Shown here: positions 1 to 7,270 of the stretch, piece after piece
Layout of the letters: every line of letters starts with the position of its first letter
How positions within the stretch are numbered: the first letter of the stretch is position 1
Assembly (NCBI GenBank): GCA_024278725.1
Contig: JAJRSQ010000045.1
Coordinates: forward strand, 1 to 14,193
Reading direction: 5' to 3'
Length of the DNA stretch: 14,193 nucleotides
Source of the DNA: Chloroflexota bacterium
GTDB taxonomy: Bacteria; Chloroflexota; Anaerolineae; 4572-78
The notes under the pieces: generated by a model
What the model was told of the DNA's origin: nothing
What the model saw: the letters and a program-made list of their open reading frames with translations, nothing else
The model's database searches: none
Made by a program: the position numbers and the translations under genes

Positions 1-22
1 ATATCGGAAAGGAATTCTATTT

Positions 23-1072
23 ATGAATGAAAAAGATAATGCAACGTATCAAGAAATTGTCAGCCAACCCCGGGCATGGCAAGAAGCATTGGATATCGTT
101 GCAGCACAGTCCGGCGCCCTTTGTACACTATGGGAAAAAGGGCGATATGATAACGTAATGTTCACCGGTTGTGGTTCAACATATTATCTCTCATTAGCAG
201 CGGCATCATTATGGCGCGATATGATTGATGGTTCGGCAAGAGCTATGCCGGGAGGCGAACTCTATCTACAATCCAATGCCAGTTATGGTGCATTTAAAAA
301 CCGACGCACGTTACTCATTGCCGTCAGCCGTTCCGGTGAAACCAGCGAAACTGTTGCCGCAACTCGCCAATTTAAAACCGAGAAGCGCGGAGATGTCATT
401 GTGGTCACCGTTAACAGCGATTCCCCCTTAGCCAAACTTGGCGACATCACACTCGCTATGAACAGCGGACAAGAGAAAAGCGTCGCCCAAACGCGCTCGT
501 TCGCCGCGATGTACGTGGCAACAACCGCCCTCACCGCAACTATTGCCGAAAAGACAGACTTGTTGGCAGCAATGAAAGATTTGCCGCATCAGGGGGAAAA
601 ACTTATTGCCAAATACGAACCTTCGGCTCAAACAATCGGCTCAAATTTAGAAACAGACCGGTTCTATTTTTTGGGCAGCGGGCATCGGTATGGGTTAGCC
701 TGCGAAGCCAACTTAAAAATGAAAGAACTGTCTTTAACACACAGTGAACCTTTTTATACCCTTGAATTTCGACACGGTCCAAAAGCAATGGTCAACCGCC
801 AAACCATGATTATCGGTTTGCAATCTGACCGACAAAGCGACCATGAAAACCGCGTCCTGCAAGAAATGGAAAAGTTAGGGGGGAATATCTGCACCATCGG
901 AAATGACCGGAGAGACATTTCATTCCATTCGGATATCCCCGAAAGTGTTCGTAACGTACTTTTCTTGCCACCATTGCAATTGATGGCTTATCATCGTGCC
1001 GTAGCAAAAGGGCTGAACCCTGACCGTCCCAATAACCTCAGCAGTGTTGTTGAACTTGATTTGACAATATAG
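23..1072 (+). CDS. SIS-domain sugar-phosphate isomerase/deaminase (AgaS / GlmS isomerase-half like)
   Basis: Probably a cytoplasmic aldose-ketose isomerase that deaminates an amino-sugar 6-phosphate (galactosamine-6-P or glucosamine-6-P) to the ketose phosphate. Two SIS domains are visible: one around residues 40-175 with the phosphate-binding stretches FTGCGSTYYLS (47-57) and SRSGETSET (102-110), and one around 210-335 with LGSGHRYGLACEANLKMKE (217-235) and EFRHGPKAM (248-256). The N-terminal glutaminase domain of full GlmS is absent, so it is not a glucosamine synthase. At 349 residues it has the usual size for this group. An AAAGGA ribosome binding site lies about 9 nt before the ATG. It is the first gene seen in a same-strand set, 14 bp before a NagA gene, which supports amino-sugar catabolism. 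The sequence alone cannot settle GalN-6-P versus GlcN-6-P. The promoter lies outside the window. Confidence 0.85.
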   Translation: MNEKDNATYQEIVSQPRAWQEALDIVAAQSGALCTLWEKGRYDNVMFTGCGSTYYLSLAAASLWRDMIDGSARAMPGGELYLQSNASYGAFKNRRTLLIAVSRSGETSETVAATRQFKTEKRGDVIVVTVNSDSPLAKLGDITLAMNSGQEKSVAQTRSFAAMYVATTALTATIAEKTDLLAAMKDLPHQGEKLIAKYEPSAQTIGSNLETDRFYFLGSGHRYGLACEANLKMKELSLTHSEPFYTLEFRHGPKAMVNRQTMIIGLQSDRQSDHENRVLQEMEKLGGNICTIGNDRRDISFHSDIPESVRNVLFLPPLQLMAYHRAVAKGLNPDRPNNLSSVVELDLTI

Positions 1073-1086
1073 ATAGTGGGGCAAAA

Positions 1087-2241
1087 ATGCGCACCTTTAT
1101 TGTGGGCGGTCGGATACTTACACCATATGAATACTTTGATGACCGTACCCTTGTCATTGAAAACGGGAAGATTGTTGGTTTTACAGACGCCTCCCCTACC
1201 CCTAATTTAAACAATACTGTGATTGACGCTGCCGGGTACTGGGTTGTGCCGGGGTTTATTGACATCCATGTTCACGGGGCAGTCGGTTTTGATACGATGG
1301 ATGCAACACCGGCAGCCCTTCACGCAATGGGACGGTTTTTTGCCAGCCACGGCGTTACCGGATATTACCCCACCACAATGAGCGGTTGGCAACCGTCGGT
1401 GCTTTCGGCGATAGAAAATGTTGCACTTTGTACCCAGCCGGTTGATGGCGCGCAACATTTGGGGGTTCATGCCGAAGGTCCCTTCCTGAACAAAAAATTC
1501 AAGGGCGCCCAACCCGAACATTATTTGCGCGATGCCATCCCCGAGGAATATGAACGATGGCTGAATAGCGGCGCTCTCAAGTTGGTAACTATCGCGCCCG
1601 AGCGGAAAGGGGCATTAGATTTTATTGCGCGGGGCGTCGCCGCAGGGGTAGAGTTTGCCGTGGGGCACAGCAATGCCGGATATGAGCAGGTTGTCGCCGC
1701 CGTAGATTATGGATTACGGCAGGCGACACACACCTTTAACGGCATGTTGGGGCTGCATCATCGTCAACCGGGAACAGTGGGCGCAGTCCTCACCGATGAC
1801 CGCATTTACGCGCAAATCATCGCTGATGGCATTCATCTGCATCCGGCTATTGTAAAACTCACCATCAACGCCAAAACGCCGGCGCGCACAATTTTAATCA
1901 CCGATGCCATTCGAGCAACGGGTTATCCTGACGGAGAATACGACTTGGGCGGAGAGACCATCACCGTAAAAGCGGGGGTCGCTCGCAATTCCGTCGGGAG
2001 TTTAGCCGGCAGCACGTTAACTATGGACGCCGCCATCCGCAACGTTATGGCATTTACCGGCATGACGCTTTCAAAAGTTTTGCCAATGGCAACCGCAGTC
2101 CCCGCCGAAGCCATGCGCTTAATCGGGGAAAAAGGCGTATTACAACCGGGGGCAGATGCCGATGTCGTTTTGCTCGATGAAACATGCCACGTTCATTTGA
2201 CGATGGTAGCCGGTCGAACCGTGTATCAAAATGTCGGATGA
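1087..2241 (+). CDS. nagA: N-acetylglucosamine/galactosamine-6-phosphate deacetylase (NagA/AgaA family)
   Basis: Metal-dependent amidohydrolase that removes acetate from an N-acetylhexosamine 6-phosphate in the cytoplasm, supplying the amino-sugar phosphate to the upstream SIS enzyme. The family's metal and catalytic residues are all visible: H61-x-H63 (GFIDIHVHG), E130 in GVHAEGPFLN, H194 in VGHSNA, H215 in ATHTFNGM, H250 in IADGIHLHP and catalytic D273 in LITDAIRATG. The C-terminus has the usual amidohydrolase barrel-return segment GVLQPGADADVVLLDE. The length of 384 residues matches typical NagA. A GGGG ribosome binding site precedes the ATG, and the gap to the preceding gene is only 14 bp, so the two are surely co-transcribed. 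If the pathway is for N-acetylgalactosamine, the symbol agaA would fit better; sequence alone does not decide. Confidence 0.93.
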   Translation: MRTFIVGGRILTPYEYFDDRTLVIENGKIVGFTDASPTPNLNNTVIDAAGYWVVPGFIDIHVHGAVGFDTMDATPAALHAMGRFFASHGVTGYYPTTMSGWQPSVLSAIENVALCTQPVDGAQHLGVHAEGPFLNKKFKGAQPEHYLRDAIPEEYERWLNSGALKLVTIAPERKGALDFIARGVAAGVEFAVGHSNAGYEQVVAAVDYGLRQATHTFNGMLGLHHRQPGTVGAVLTDDRIYAQIIADGIHLHPAIVKLTINAKTPARTILITDAIRATGYPDGEYDLGGETITVKAGVARNSVGSLAGSTLTMDAAIRNVMAFTGMTLSKVLPMATAVPAEAMRLIGEKGVLQPGADADVVLLDETCHVHLTMVAGRTVYQNVG

Positions 2242-2317
2242 TATTGAAGAAAAATGAACATCCGCTTATAAACTCACAACCATTATATGGTTTCAAACTT
2301 TCTAATGCGAGGTAATA

Positions 2318-3280
2318 ATGAAACTCGGTTTGCCAATTGCGCTTGGTATTGACATTGGCGGTACGGGGGTTAAATTGGGACTTGTCAATACGGAGGGAGA
2401 AGTATTTGGGTTTCGTTCCTTTCCCACTAAAGCAACCGGCACTACCCCCGACATTTTTCTAGCCCGGCTTCAGGCTCAAATTGCACCATTGCTGGCAGAC
2501 AAACAATATCCCGCCATCGGTATTGGTGTATCTGTGCATGGTTTTGTTGATGACGCTCGCCGGGGACCAATTGCGTGCGAGAATACACCGGCTTTGCGCG
2601 GGTTAGACATCGTCGGTTGGCTGGAAACAACGTTTAACCTGCCGGTAGTCCTGAATAATGATTTAATTGCTCACACTATGGCTGAGTACCATTTTGGTGT
2701 TGGGCGCGATGTGCATCGTTTTATGGTTATGGCTATTGGCACCGGATTAGGGGCAGGGGTGATGATTGATGGTCAACCGCTGCGTTTAATCGGAGGCACT
2801 ACCGGCGACACAGGACGTGTGGTAATTCAACCGGGAGGTCCCAAATGCGCCTATGGCGTAGCAGGTTCCGCGGAAGCACTATGTGGCGTCGCCGCCATTG
2901 AGCGTTTGGCACGGGAAAAATATGGTCATCCGCTTGCCGCCCGAGTGATTATAGATGCCGCTCGCAAAGGAGACGACGCTATTGCTTTAGCCATTATGCA
3001 AGAAATCGGTGAAAATTTGGGGTTAACACTTGCCAACCTCAGTGTCATCTTCTTCCCCGATAAAATTGCCCTCACCGGCGGCACCACCGCTGCCGGGCGT
3101 ATTCTACTTGATGCATGCCAAAAAAAATTCGACGAAGTAATAGGAAATTACCATCGCCTTATGGATCATCTTTTGGGAGATGTTTATAACGATGTCCGGA
3201 TTGTATTCGGAGAAGTAGGACATCGAGGTGGCGTACTTGGTGCAGTGGTAGAGTTATTTAGCCCTGATTTTGAAAAATGA
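2318..3280 (+). CDS. ROK-family sugar kinase, likely N-acetylhexosamine kinase, with degenerate zinc motif
   Basis: ATP-dependent cytoplasmic kinase of the ROK family. The phosphate-binding loop is at residues 9-22 (LGIDIGGTGVKLGL), the catalytic pair N114-D115 is in VLNNDLIAH, and a second glycine-rich segment is AIGTGLGAGVMIDG (139-152). By context it should phosphorylate free N-acetylglucosamine or N-acetylgalactosamine entering through a non-phosphorylating transporter, giving the substrate of NagA. The zinc-binding signature of the family (GHxx...CxCGxxGCxE) is largely lost: the His position is R167 (GDTGRVV), and only C177 remains in the Cys cluster, with Y179 and S184 where Cys is usual. 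E186 is kept. The fold and the catalytic Asp are intact, so this is probably an active enzyme of a zinc-free subgroup. A GAGGT ribosome binding site precedes the ATG. The 76-bp gap after nagA holds a weak 6-bp hairpin (about 2278-2292) and no evident terminator. Confidence 0.85.
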   Translation: MKLGLPIALGIDIGGTGVKLGLVNTEGEVFGFRSFPTKATGTTPDIFLARLQAQIAPLLADKQYPAIGIGVSVHGFVDDARRGPIACENTPALRGLDIVGWLETTFNLPVVLNNDLIAHTMAEYHFGVGRDVHRFMVMAIGTGLGAGVMIDGQPLRLIGGTTGDTGRVVIQPGGPKCAYGVAGSAEALCGVAAIERLAREKYGHPLAARVIIDAARKGDDAIALAIMQEIGENLGLTLANLSVIFFPDKIALTGGTTAAGRILLDACQKKFDEVIGNYHRLMDHLLGDVYNDVRIVFGEVGHRGGVLGAVVELFSPDFEK

Positions 3281-3292
3281 AAGGTTTCTACA

Positions 3293-4192
3293 ATGAACGC
3301 TCTGACAATCGGTAAATTACGCGGCTTACAGCAATGTTCCACCCCCCACGGTGCAATTGCTCTGCTTGCCATCGACCATCGAAATAACTTGCGAAAAGCC
3401 TTACATCCCGACAAACCGGAATCAACAACCCCGGATGATATGGTCGCGTTCAAAACAAAGGTGGTGAAATATGTCGCACCCGCCGCCAGCGCTGTTTTAC
3501 TCGACCCGGAAGTGGGAGGCGCCCAATGCATCGCAACCGGAGCGCTCCCCGGTTCAACCGGGTTAGTTATGGCGGTAGAATCTACCGGATACACCGGTGA
3601 CCCCACTGCCCGCCGGAGCGGCATCCTTCCGGATTGGAGTGTAGCCAAAGCCAAACGTATGGGCGCCAGTGCAATCAAATTACTGGTGTATTACCATCCT
3701 GACGCGCCGGTAGCCGCCGATATAGAAGCATTGGTGCAACAGGTGGCAGCAGATTGCATCCGTGCCGATATTCCGTTATTTCTCGAACCACTTTCGTACA
3801 CCCTAAATCCGGACGGGCAACCGCCAAAAGCCGATGACAAAAAACGCATTGTTATTGAAACCGCCCGACGCTTAACGTCGTTGGGGGTGGATGTACTCAA
3901 AGCGGAGTTTCCATTGGATATTGAGGCATATCCTGATACTTCATTGTGGGCTGACGCCTGCGCCGAATTATCACAAGCCAGCGCGGTTCCGTGGATATTG
4001 CTCTCCGCCGCAGTTGATTTCGAAACCTATCTCAAACAAGTGACGGTGGCTTGCCAACAAGGCGCTTCCGGGGTGGCAGTGGGGCGAGCCGTCTGGAAAG
4101 AATCTGTAACATTGAAAGCACCTGCACAAGAACGGTTTTTGTGCCAAACAGCCAACTTGCGCATGAACCGCTTTACTGTCCATTTTAGATGA
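3293..4192 (+). CDS. LacD-like class I aldolase (tagatose-1,6-bisphosphate aldolase family)
   Basis: Schiff-base TIM-barrel aldolase, expected to split tagatose-1,6-bisphosphate (or a related ketose phosphate) into dihydroxyacetone phosphate and glyceraldehyde 3-phosphate. Family stretches are ALLAIDHRNNLRKAL (23-37), SAIKLLVYYHPD (126-137, with K129), LGVDVLKAEFPLD (197-209, where K203 aligns with the LacD Schiff-base lysine) and GVAVGRAVWKE (260-270). AAAGG precedes the ATG, which lies 12 bp after the ROK gene, so it is part of the same operon. At 299 residues it is somewhat shorter than LacD (about 325), and the end (FLCQTANLRMNRFTVHFR) loses family resemblance in its last residues. Just there, in another frame, begins a GatZ-type C-terminus. 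I infer that a deletion replaced the native tail. The core active site is upstream of this point and looks intact. Assignment as aldolase is firm; the exact substrate is from context. Confidence 0.85.
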   Translation: MNALTIGKLRGLQQCSTPHGAIALLAIDHRNNLRKALHPDKPESTTPDDMVAFKTKVVKYVAPAASAVLLDPEVGGAQCIATGALPGSTGLVMAVESTGYTGDPTARRSGILPDWSVAKAKRMGASAIKLLVYYHPDAPVAADIEALVQQVAADCIRADIPLFLEPLSYTLNPDGQPPKADDKKRIVIETARRLTSLGVDVLKAEFPLDIEAYPDTSLWADACAELSQASAVPWILLSAAVDFETYLKQVTVACQQGASGVAVGRAVWKESVTLKAPAQERFLCQTANLRMNRFTVHFR

Positions 4193-4523
4193 AATCATGT
4201 TGGCACACCCTGACCATTGGGAGAGATATTACACCGGCGCACAATCCGCCCAACAGCTTGCACGCCGTTACAGTTATAGCGACCATATCCGCTATTACTG
4301 GCAATTCCCGCAAGTACAATCAGCGGTACAAAAACTTTTCCGCAACCTAACCGGCGCACAACTGCCGAATTCGCTACTCAGTCAGTATATGCCTCGACAA
4401 TACACCTATGTCCGTGCCGGCAAATTGAAGAAATCCCCGCTAACATTATTGCAAAATAAAATTACTGAAATATTAGATGACTATTTCTTCGCCACCCATA
4501 CTTGCCCTCAAAATCGAAGATAA
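4167..4523 (+). pseudogene. C-terminal remnant of GatZ/KbaZ/AgaZ (tagatose-bisphosphate aldolase subunit family)
   Basis: An open frame of about 118 codons that resembles only the last quarter of GatZ/KbaZ/AgaZ proteins, which are normally about 420-440 residues. Diagnostic pieces are HPDHWERYYTG, RRYSYSDHIRYYW, LLSQYMPRQYTYVRAG and a final segment like LLQNKITEILDDY. Resemblance (ILDEIML) continues upstream of the first ATG at 4197 and into the 3' end of the aldolase gene, where the frame is closed by TGA at 4164-4166. No ribosome binding site stands before 4197. The head of the gene is therefore missing rather than mis-started. This family is described as the non-catalytic subunit of class II tagatose-bisphosphate aldolase, and its Pfam domain is named for tagatose-6-phosphate kinase. 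The lack of stops within it suggests a fairly recent loss, or a small product that is still made. Confidence 0.75.
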
Positions 4524-4612
4524 AGCAATTTTCTTTCTGTAAAATGAGCATCCTGTGATTGGATGTTGGTCAATCGTCAGATAAACCCGTCCGGTTTTCC
4601 AATCCTCGCTGA

Positions 4613-4711
4613 TTTCCAGCGGATGTCAACGGCACCGGGTCGAGCAAAACTGTGATTGGCGGCATCACGGTCACGCTGGACGGTTCTGCCAGCACCGATG
4701 ACCGGTTAGTG
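4613..4711 (+). pseudogene. Possible fragment of a PKD-domain protein gene
   Basis: The 195-bp gap between the convergent operons contains a short reading with the pattern ADVNGTGSSK followed by ITVTLDGSASTDD. The VTLDGSASTD pattern is typical of the first strands of PKD-like extracellular beta domains. There is no start codon, a stop lies just upstream (4610-4612), and the frame closes soon after the piece. The stretch is visibly richer in G+C than the A+T-rich sequence just before it. I read it as debris of a secreted-protein gene left between the two operons. The match is short, so chance remains possible. Confidence 0.35.
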
Positions 4712-4718
4712 GGACGGT

Positions 4719-5669
4719 CTATTTTTTGCGCTTGGTGAACAAGTCTAAAATTACCGCCAGGATGAACACTATTCCTTTGATGACTTGTTGGTAGTATGAT
4801 GAGATGCCCATCAGGTTCAACCCGTTGGACAGAATACCGATGATGAATGCCCCGGCGACTGTGCCGCCAACGTTCCCCACACCGCCGAAGAGACTGGTTC
4901 CACCAAGTACCGGTGCGGCAATGGCATCCAGTTCCCAGCCGGTAGCAGCATTGGGTTGCGCCGACCATAGCCGAGCCGTGAGCAAAATACCTCCCAACGC
5001 AGCGGTGAATCCACTGATGATGTAGACAGCCATTTTTATTTTACCCGGCGAAATTCCGGCTAGGCGAGTGGTTTCTTCATTGCCTCCGGTGGCATAAACG
5101 TGCAAGCCAAAACGGGTATAACGCAAAACAATACCCGCAATTACCGCAATCACAATCATAATGATAATGGGGACGGGTATCCCTAAAACTTTACCGTTTC
5201 CCAAAAAAATAAAAGCTTCGTCAATGCCTGCAATGGGGCGACCATTGGTGTAAACAAGGGTCAAACCGCGTGCTACTGCCATCATTGCCAGTGTGGCAAC
5301 AAACGGCGGCATCCCGCCACGCACAATCAGCAACCCGTTGATTGCACCAAGCAACATGCCTGCGATTAGGGCTAAACTAATTCCCCCAAATGTCCCCAAT
5401 CCGCTTTTCACCGCCAACCCGGCTGCCAGCGCGCCACACAGTGCCATAATACTCCCTACTGAAAGGTCAATCCCGGCGGTTAAAATGGTGAAGGTCATCC
5501 CGACCGCAACAATGGCGATGATGGACGTTTGCAAAGCGATATTGAGCAAGTTGTTTGGCGCGAGGAAATCTTCCGAACCAAGTGCGAAAATTACCCCAAT
5601 TCCCAGCAAGATGATTAAAACGCTGAAGCGGCTTAACAAAGCCAGTGGGCTAAACGTGTTCGTTTTCAT
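4719..5669 (-). CDS. rbsC: ABC sugar transporter permease 2 (RbsC family), last gene of ribose operon
   Basis: Integral membrane permease of the ribose/xylose/arabinose ABC class, 316 residues with about eight to ten hydrophobic segments. The family hallmark GMTFTILTAGIDLSVGSIMAL sits in the first third, and the loop near the C-terminus that contacts the ATPase (ELDAIAAPVLGGTSLFGG) is present. The start at 5669 is chosen over an upstream ATG at 5696 because AAGGAGG lies 8 nt before it and the protein then begins MKTNTFSPL. It overlaps the end of the ATPase gene by 20 bp, which implies translational coupling. It is the second RbsC-type gene of the operon; the other (8382-9317) lies upstream of rbsB. 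The two are clearly paralogous but far from identical. It could pair with the other permease as a heterodimer or give the transporter a second substrate range. The final residues are KRKK, a normal cytoplasmic tail. Confidence 0.9.
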   Translation of the reverse strand: MKTNTFSPLALLSRFSVLIILLGIGVIFALGSEDFLAPNNLLNIALQTSIIAIVAVGMTFTILTAGIDLSVGSIMALCGALAAGLAVKSGLGTFGGISLALIAGMLLGAINGLLIVRGGMPPFVATLAMMAVARGLTLVYTNGRPIAGIDEAFIFLGNGKVLGIPVPIIIMIVIAVIAGIVLRYTRFGLHVYATGGNEETTRLAGISPGKIKMAVYIISGFTAALGGILLTARLWSAQPNAATGWELDAIAAPVLGGTSLFGGVGNVGGTVAGAFIIGILSNGLNLMGISSYYQQVIKGIVFILAVILDLFTKRKK

Positions 5670-7185
5670 TGAGCATTCCTCCTTGGTCCAGTCCACCGGT
5701 GGCGGCTAACATGATTTTATCTTGTGTTGCCTCGTCTCGACTGAATTCGGCGGTCACCCGACCTTCATGCATCACCAAAATGCGGTCGCTGACATTGAGT
5801 ACTTCAGGCAGTTCCGATGAAATCATCAATACGCCCATTCCCTCTGCCGCCAAATCGCTCATCAAACCGTGAATTTCGGCTTTAGCCCCAATATCAATGC
5901 CGCGAGTCGGTTCATCCAGAATTAGAATATGGGGATTGAGGGTGAGCCAACGAGCGATAACGACCTTTTGCTGATTCCCTCCCGACAAATTGCGAATTCG
6001 TTGCCCCACATTGGGAGTGCGCACCCCTAATTTTTTAACAAAAGTTTTCGCCAAACGGTTAGCCTTATTAATATTGATGAAGCCCCAAGTGGTCACCTGT
6101 TTCATAGCGCTGATGAAAATATTATCTTTCACCGCCATATTCAGGAAAACACCTTGCAATTTACGGTCTTCCGGAACCAACCCCATCCCCAATTTAATGG
6201 CTTTTCCCGGCGAGTTGACCCGAACCGGGCGTCCGTCAATTTTGATTTCGCCCGCAACTGCCCGCCGGATGCCGAAAAGCGTCTCCGCCAGCGCAGTGCG
6301 TCCTGCACCAACCAACCCTGCAATGCCCAGAATTTCTCCTTTATGGAGGGTTAAGTCAACCCCATGCAATTCTTTGTTGTCCTGTAAATTAGTGATTTGC
6401 AAAACAACTTCTTGCCGGACACGATTGGTTTTGGGGTAAAGCTCACCCAATTCTCGCCCTACCATCATGTTGACCACTTGGGCTTCGGTGAGAGTTGCCG
6501 CTTCTTTTGTGCCGACAAATATGCCATCCCGCAATGTTGTGATGCGGTCGCTAATTTCAAACACTTCTTCCAAACGGTGCGAAATGAAAATGAGGGATAC
6601 TCCTTCGGCTTTCAATGAACGCATCACCCGAAATAATATGTCGGTTTCACGGTCGGTCAATGCCGATGTGGGTTCATCCATCGCAATTAAATCGGCATTC
6701 AGTGACAATGCCTTGACCACCTCAACCATTTGTTGCTGGGCAATGCTCAGAAAACGGACTTCCGTGCGGGCATCAATTCCCACATTGAGACGATCGAGTA
6801 ATTCTTGCGCTGCGCGGTACAGTTTTTTCCAGTTGATAAAACCGGGAATACCGCTTCCGATTTCACGCCCCAAAAAGATATTTTGCCCGACCGTCAGATG
6901 TGGAATTAGCGAAAGTTCCTGATGTATCATACTGATACCCAGCGCTTGGGCATCGCCAGGCGATGTAATGTTCACCGGCTGGTTTTTCCAGATGATTCGC
7001 CCACTATCAGGAAGCTGTGCGCCGGTTAAAATTTTCATTAAGGTGCTTTTTCCGGCGCCATTTTCGCCAACCAGCGCGTGAATTTCACCCGGCACAACAT
7101 CGAAATCAACTGCTTCCAACGCTTGTACGCCGGGGTAGCTTTTGGATATGCGCTCCATTTTCAAAAGTGGCAAGGTGTCTGACAT
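5650..7185 (-). CDS. rbsA: Ribose ABC transporter ATPase with two ABC domains (RbsA)
   Basis: Cytoplasmic energy-coupling subunit of the ribose importer, 511 residues with two ABC domains in tandem. Domain 1 has Walker A VGENGAGKST (39-48), a signature-region variant LSIAQQQMVEV and Walker B LIAMDEPTSALT. Domain 2 has a degenerate Walker A (GAGRTALAE, Arg in place of the Lys), the signature LSGGNQQKV and Walker B LILDEPTRGID. One competent and one degenerate ATP site is the normal RbsA/XylG/MglA pattern. The start at 7185 (MSDTLPLLKM) is preceded by AGGAGG at a 4-nt spacing. The longer frame back to 7446 is rejected because it runs through the rbsB coding region and reads as low-complexity Pro/Ser sequence. 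The gene follows rbsB across an 85-bp gap with a strong hairpin, and overlaps the next permease gene by 20 bp. Confidence 0.95.
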   Translation of the reverse strand: MSDTLPLLKMERISKSYPGVQALEAVDFDVVPGEIHALVGENGAGKSTLMKILTGAQLPDSGRIIWKNQPVNITSPGDAQALGISMIHQELSLIPHLTVGQNIFLGREIGSGIPGFINWKKLYRAAQELLDRLNVGIDARTEVRFLSIAQQQMVEVVKALSLNADLIAMDEPTSALTDRETDILFRVMRSLKAEGVSLIFISHRLEEVFEISDRITTLRDGIFVGTKEAATLTEAQVVNMMVGRELGELYPKTNRVRQEVVLQITNLQDNKELHGVDLTLHKGEILGIAGLVGAGRTALAETLFGIRRAVAGEIKIDGRPVRVNSPGKAIKLGMGLVPEDRKLQGVFLNMAVKDNIFISAMKQVTTWGFININKANRLAKTFVKKLGVRTPNVGQRIRNLSGGNQQKVVIARWLTLNPHILILDEPTRGIDIGAKAEIHGLMSDLAAEGMGVLMISSELPEVLNVSDRILVMHEGRVTAEFSRDEATQDKIMLAATGGLDQGGMLNENEHV

Positions 7186-7231
7186 AAAGCCTCCTGTCAC
7201 ACCGATGACGGATGGGTGTTTGAATGTGATG

Positions 7232-7262
7232 CCGACAGGCGACAAAATTCGTCGCCTGTCGG
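7232..7262 (-). other. Perfect 12-bp stem hairpin between rbsB and rbsA
   Basis: Positions 7232-7243 and 7251-7262 are exact inverted repeats (CCGACAGGCGAC and its complement) around a 7-nt loop. In the minus-strand transcript the hairpin starts about 8 nt after the rbsB stop codon. The T-run lies before the stem rather than after it, so this is not an ordinary intrinsic terminator for rbsB. It is well placed to shield the rbsB message from 3' exonucleases, or to cause partial attenuation. Either effect would give more binding protein than ATPase and permease, a common need in ABC importers. Confidence 0.75.
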
Positions 7263-7270
7263 AAAAAAAC

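Noticed and set aside
4549..4565. Hairpin as terminator of the plus-strand operon
   Set aside because: The stem is only 5 bp (CATCC/GGATG) and no T-run follows; no convincing terminator was found between the convergent operons.
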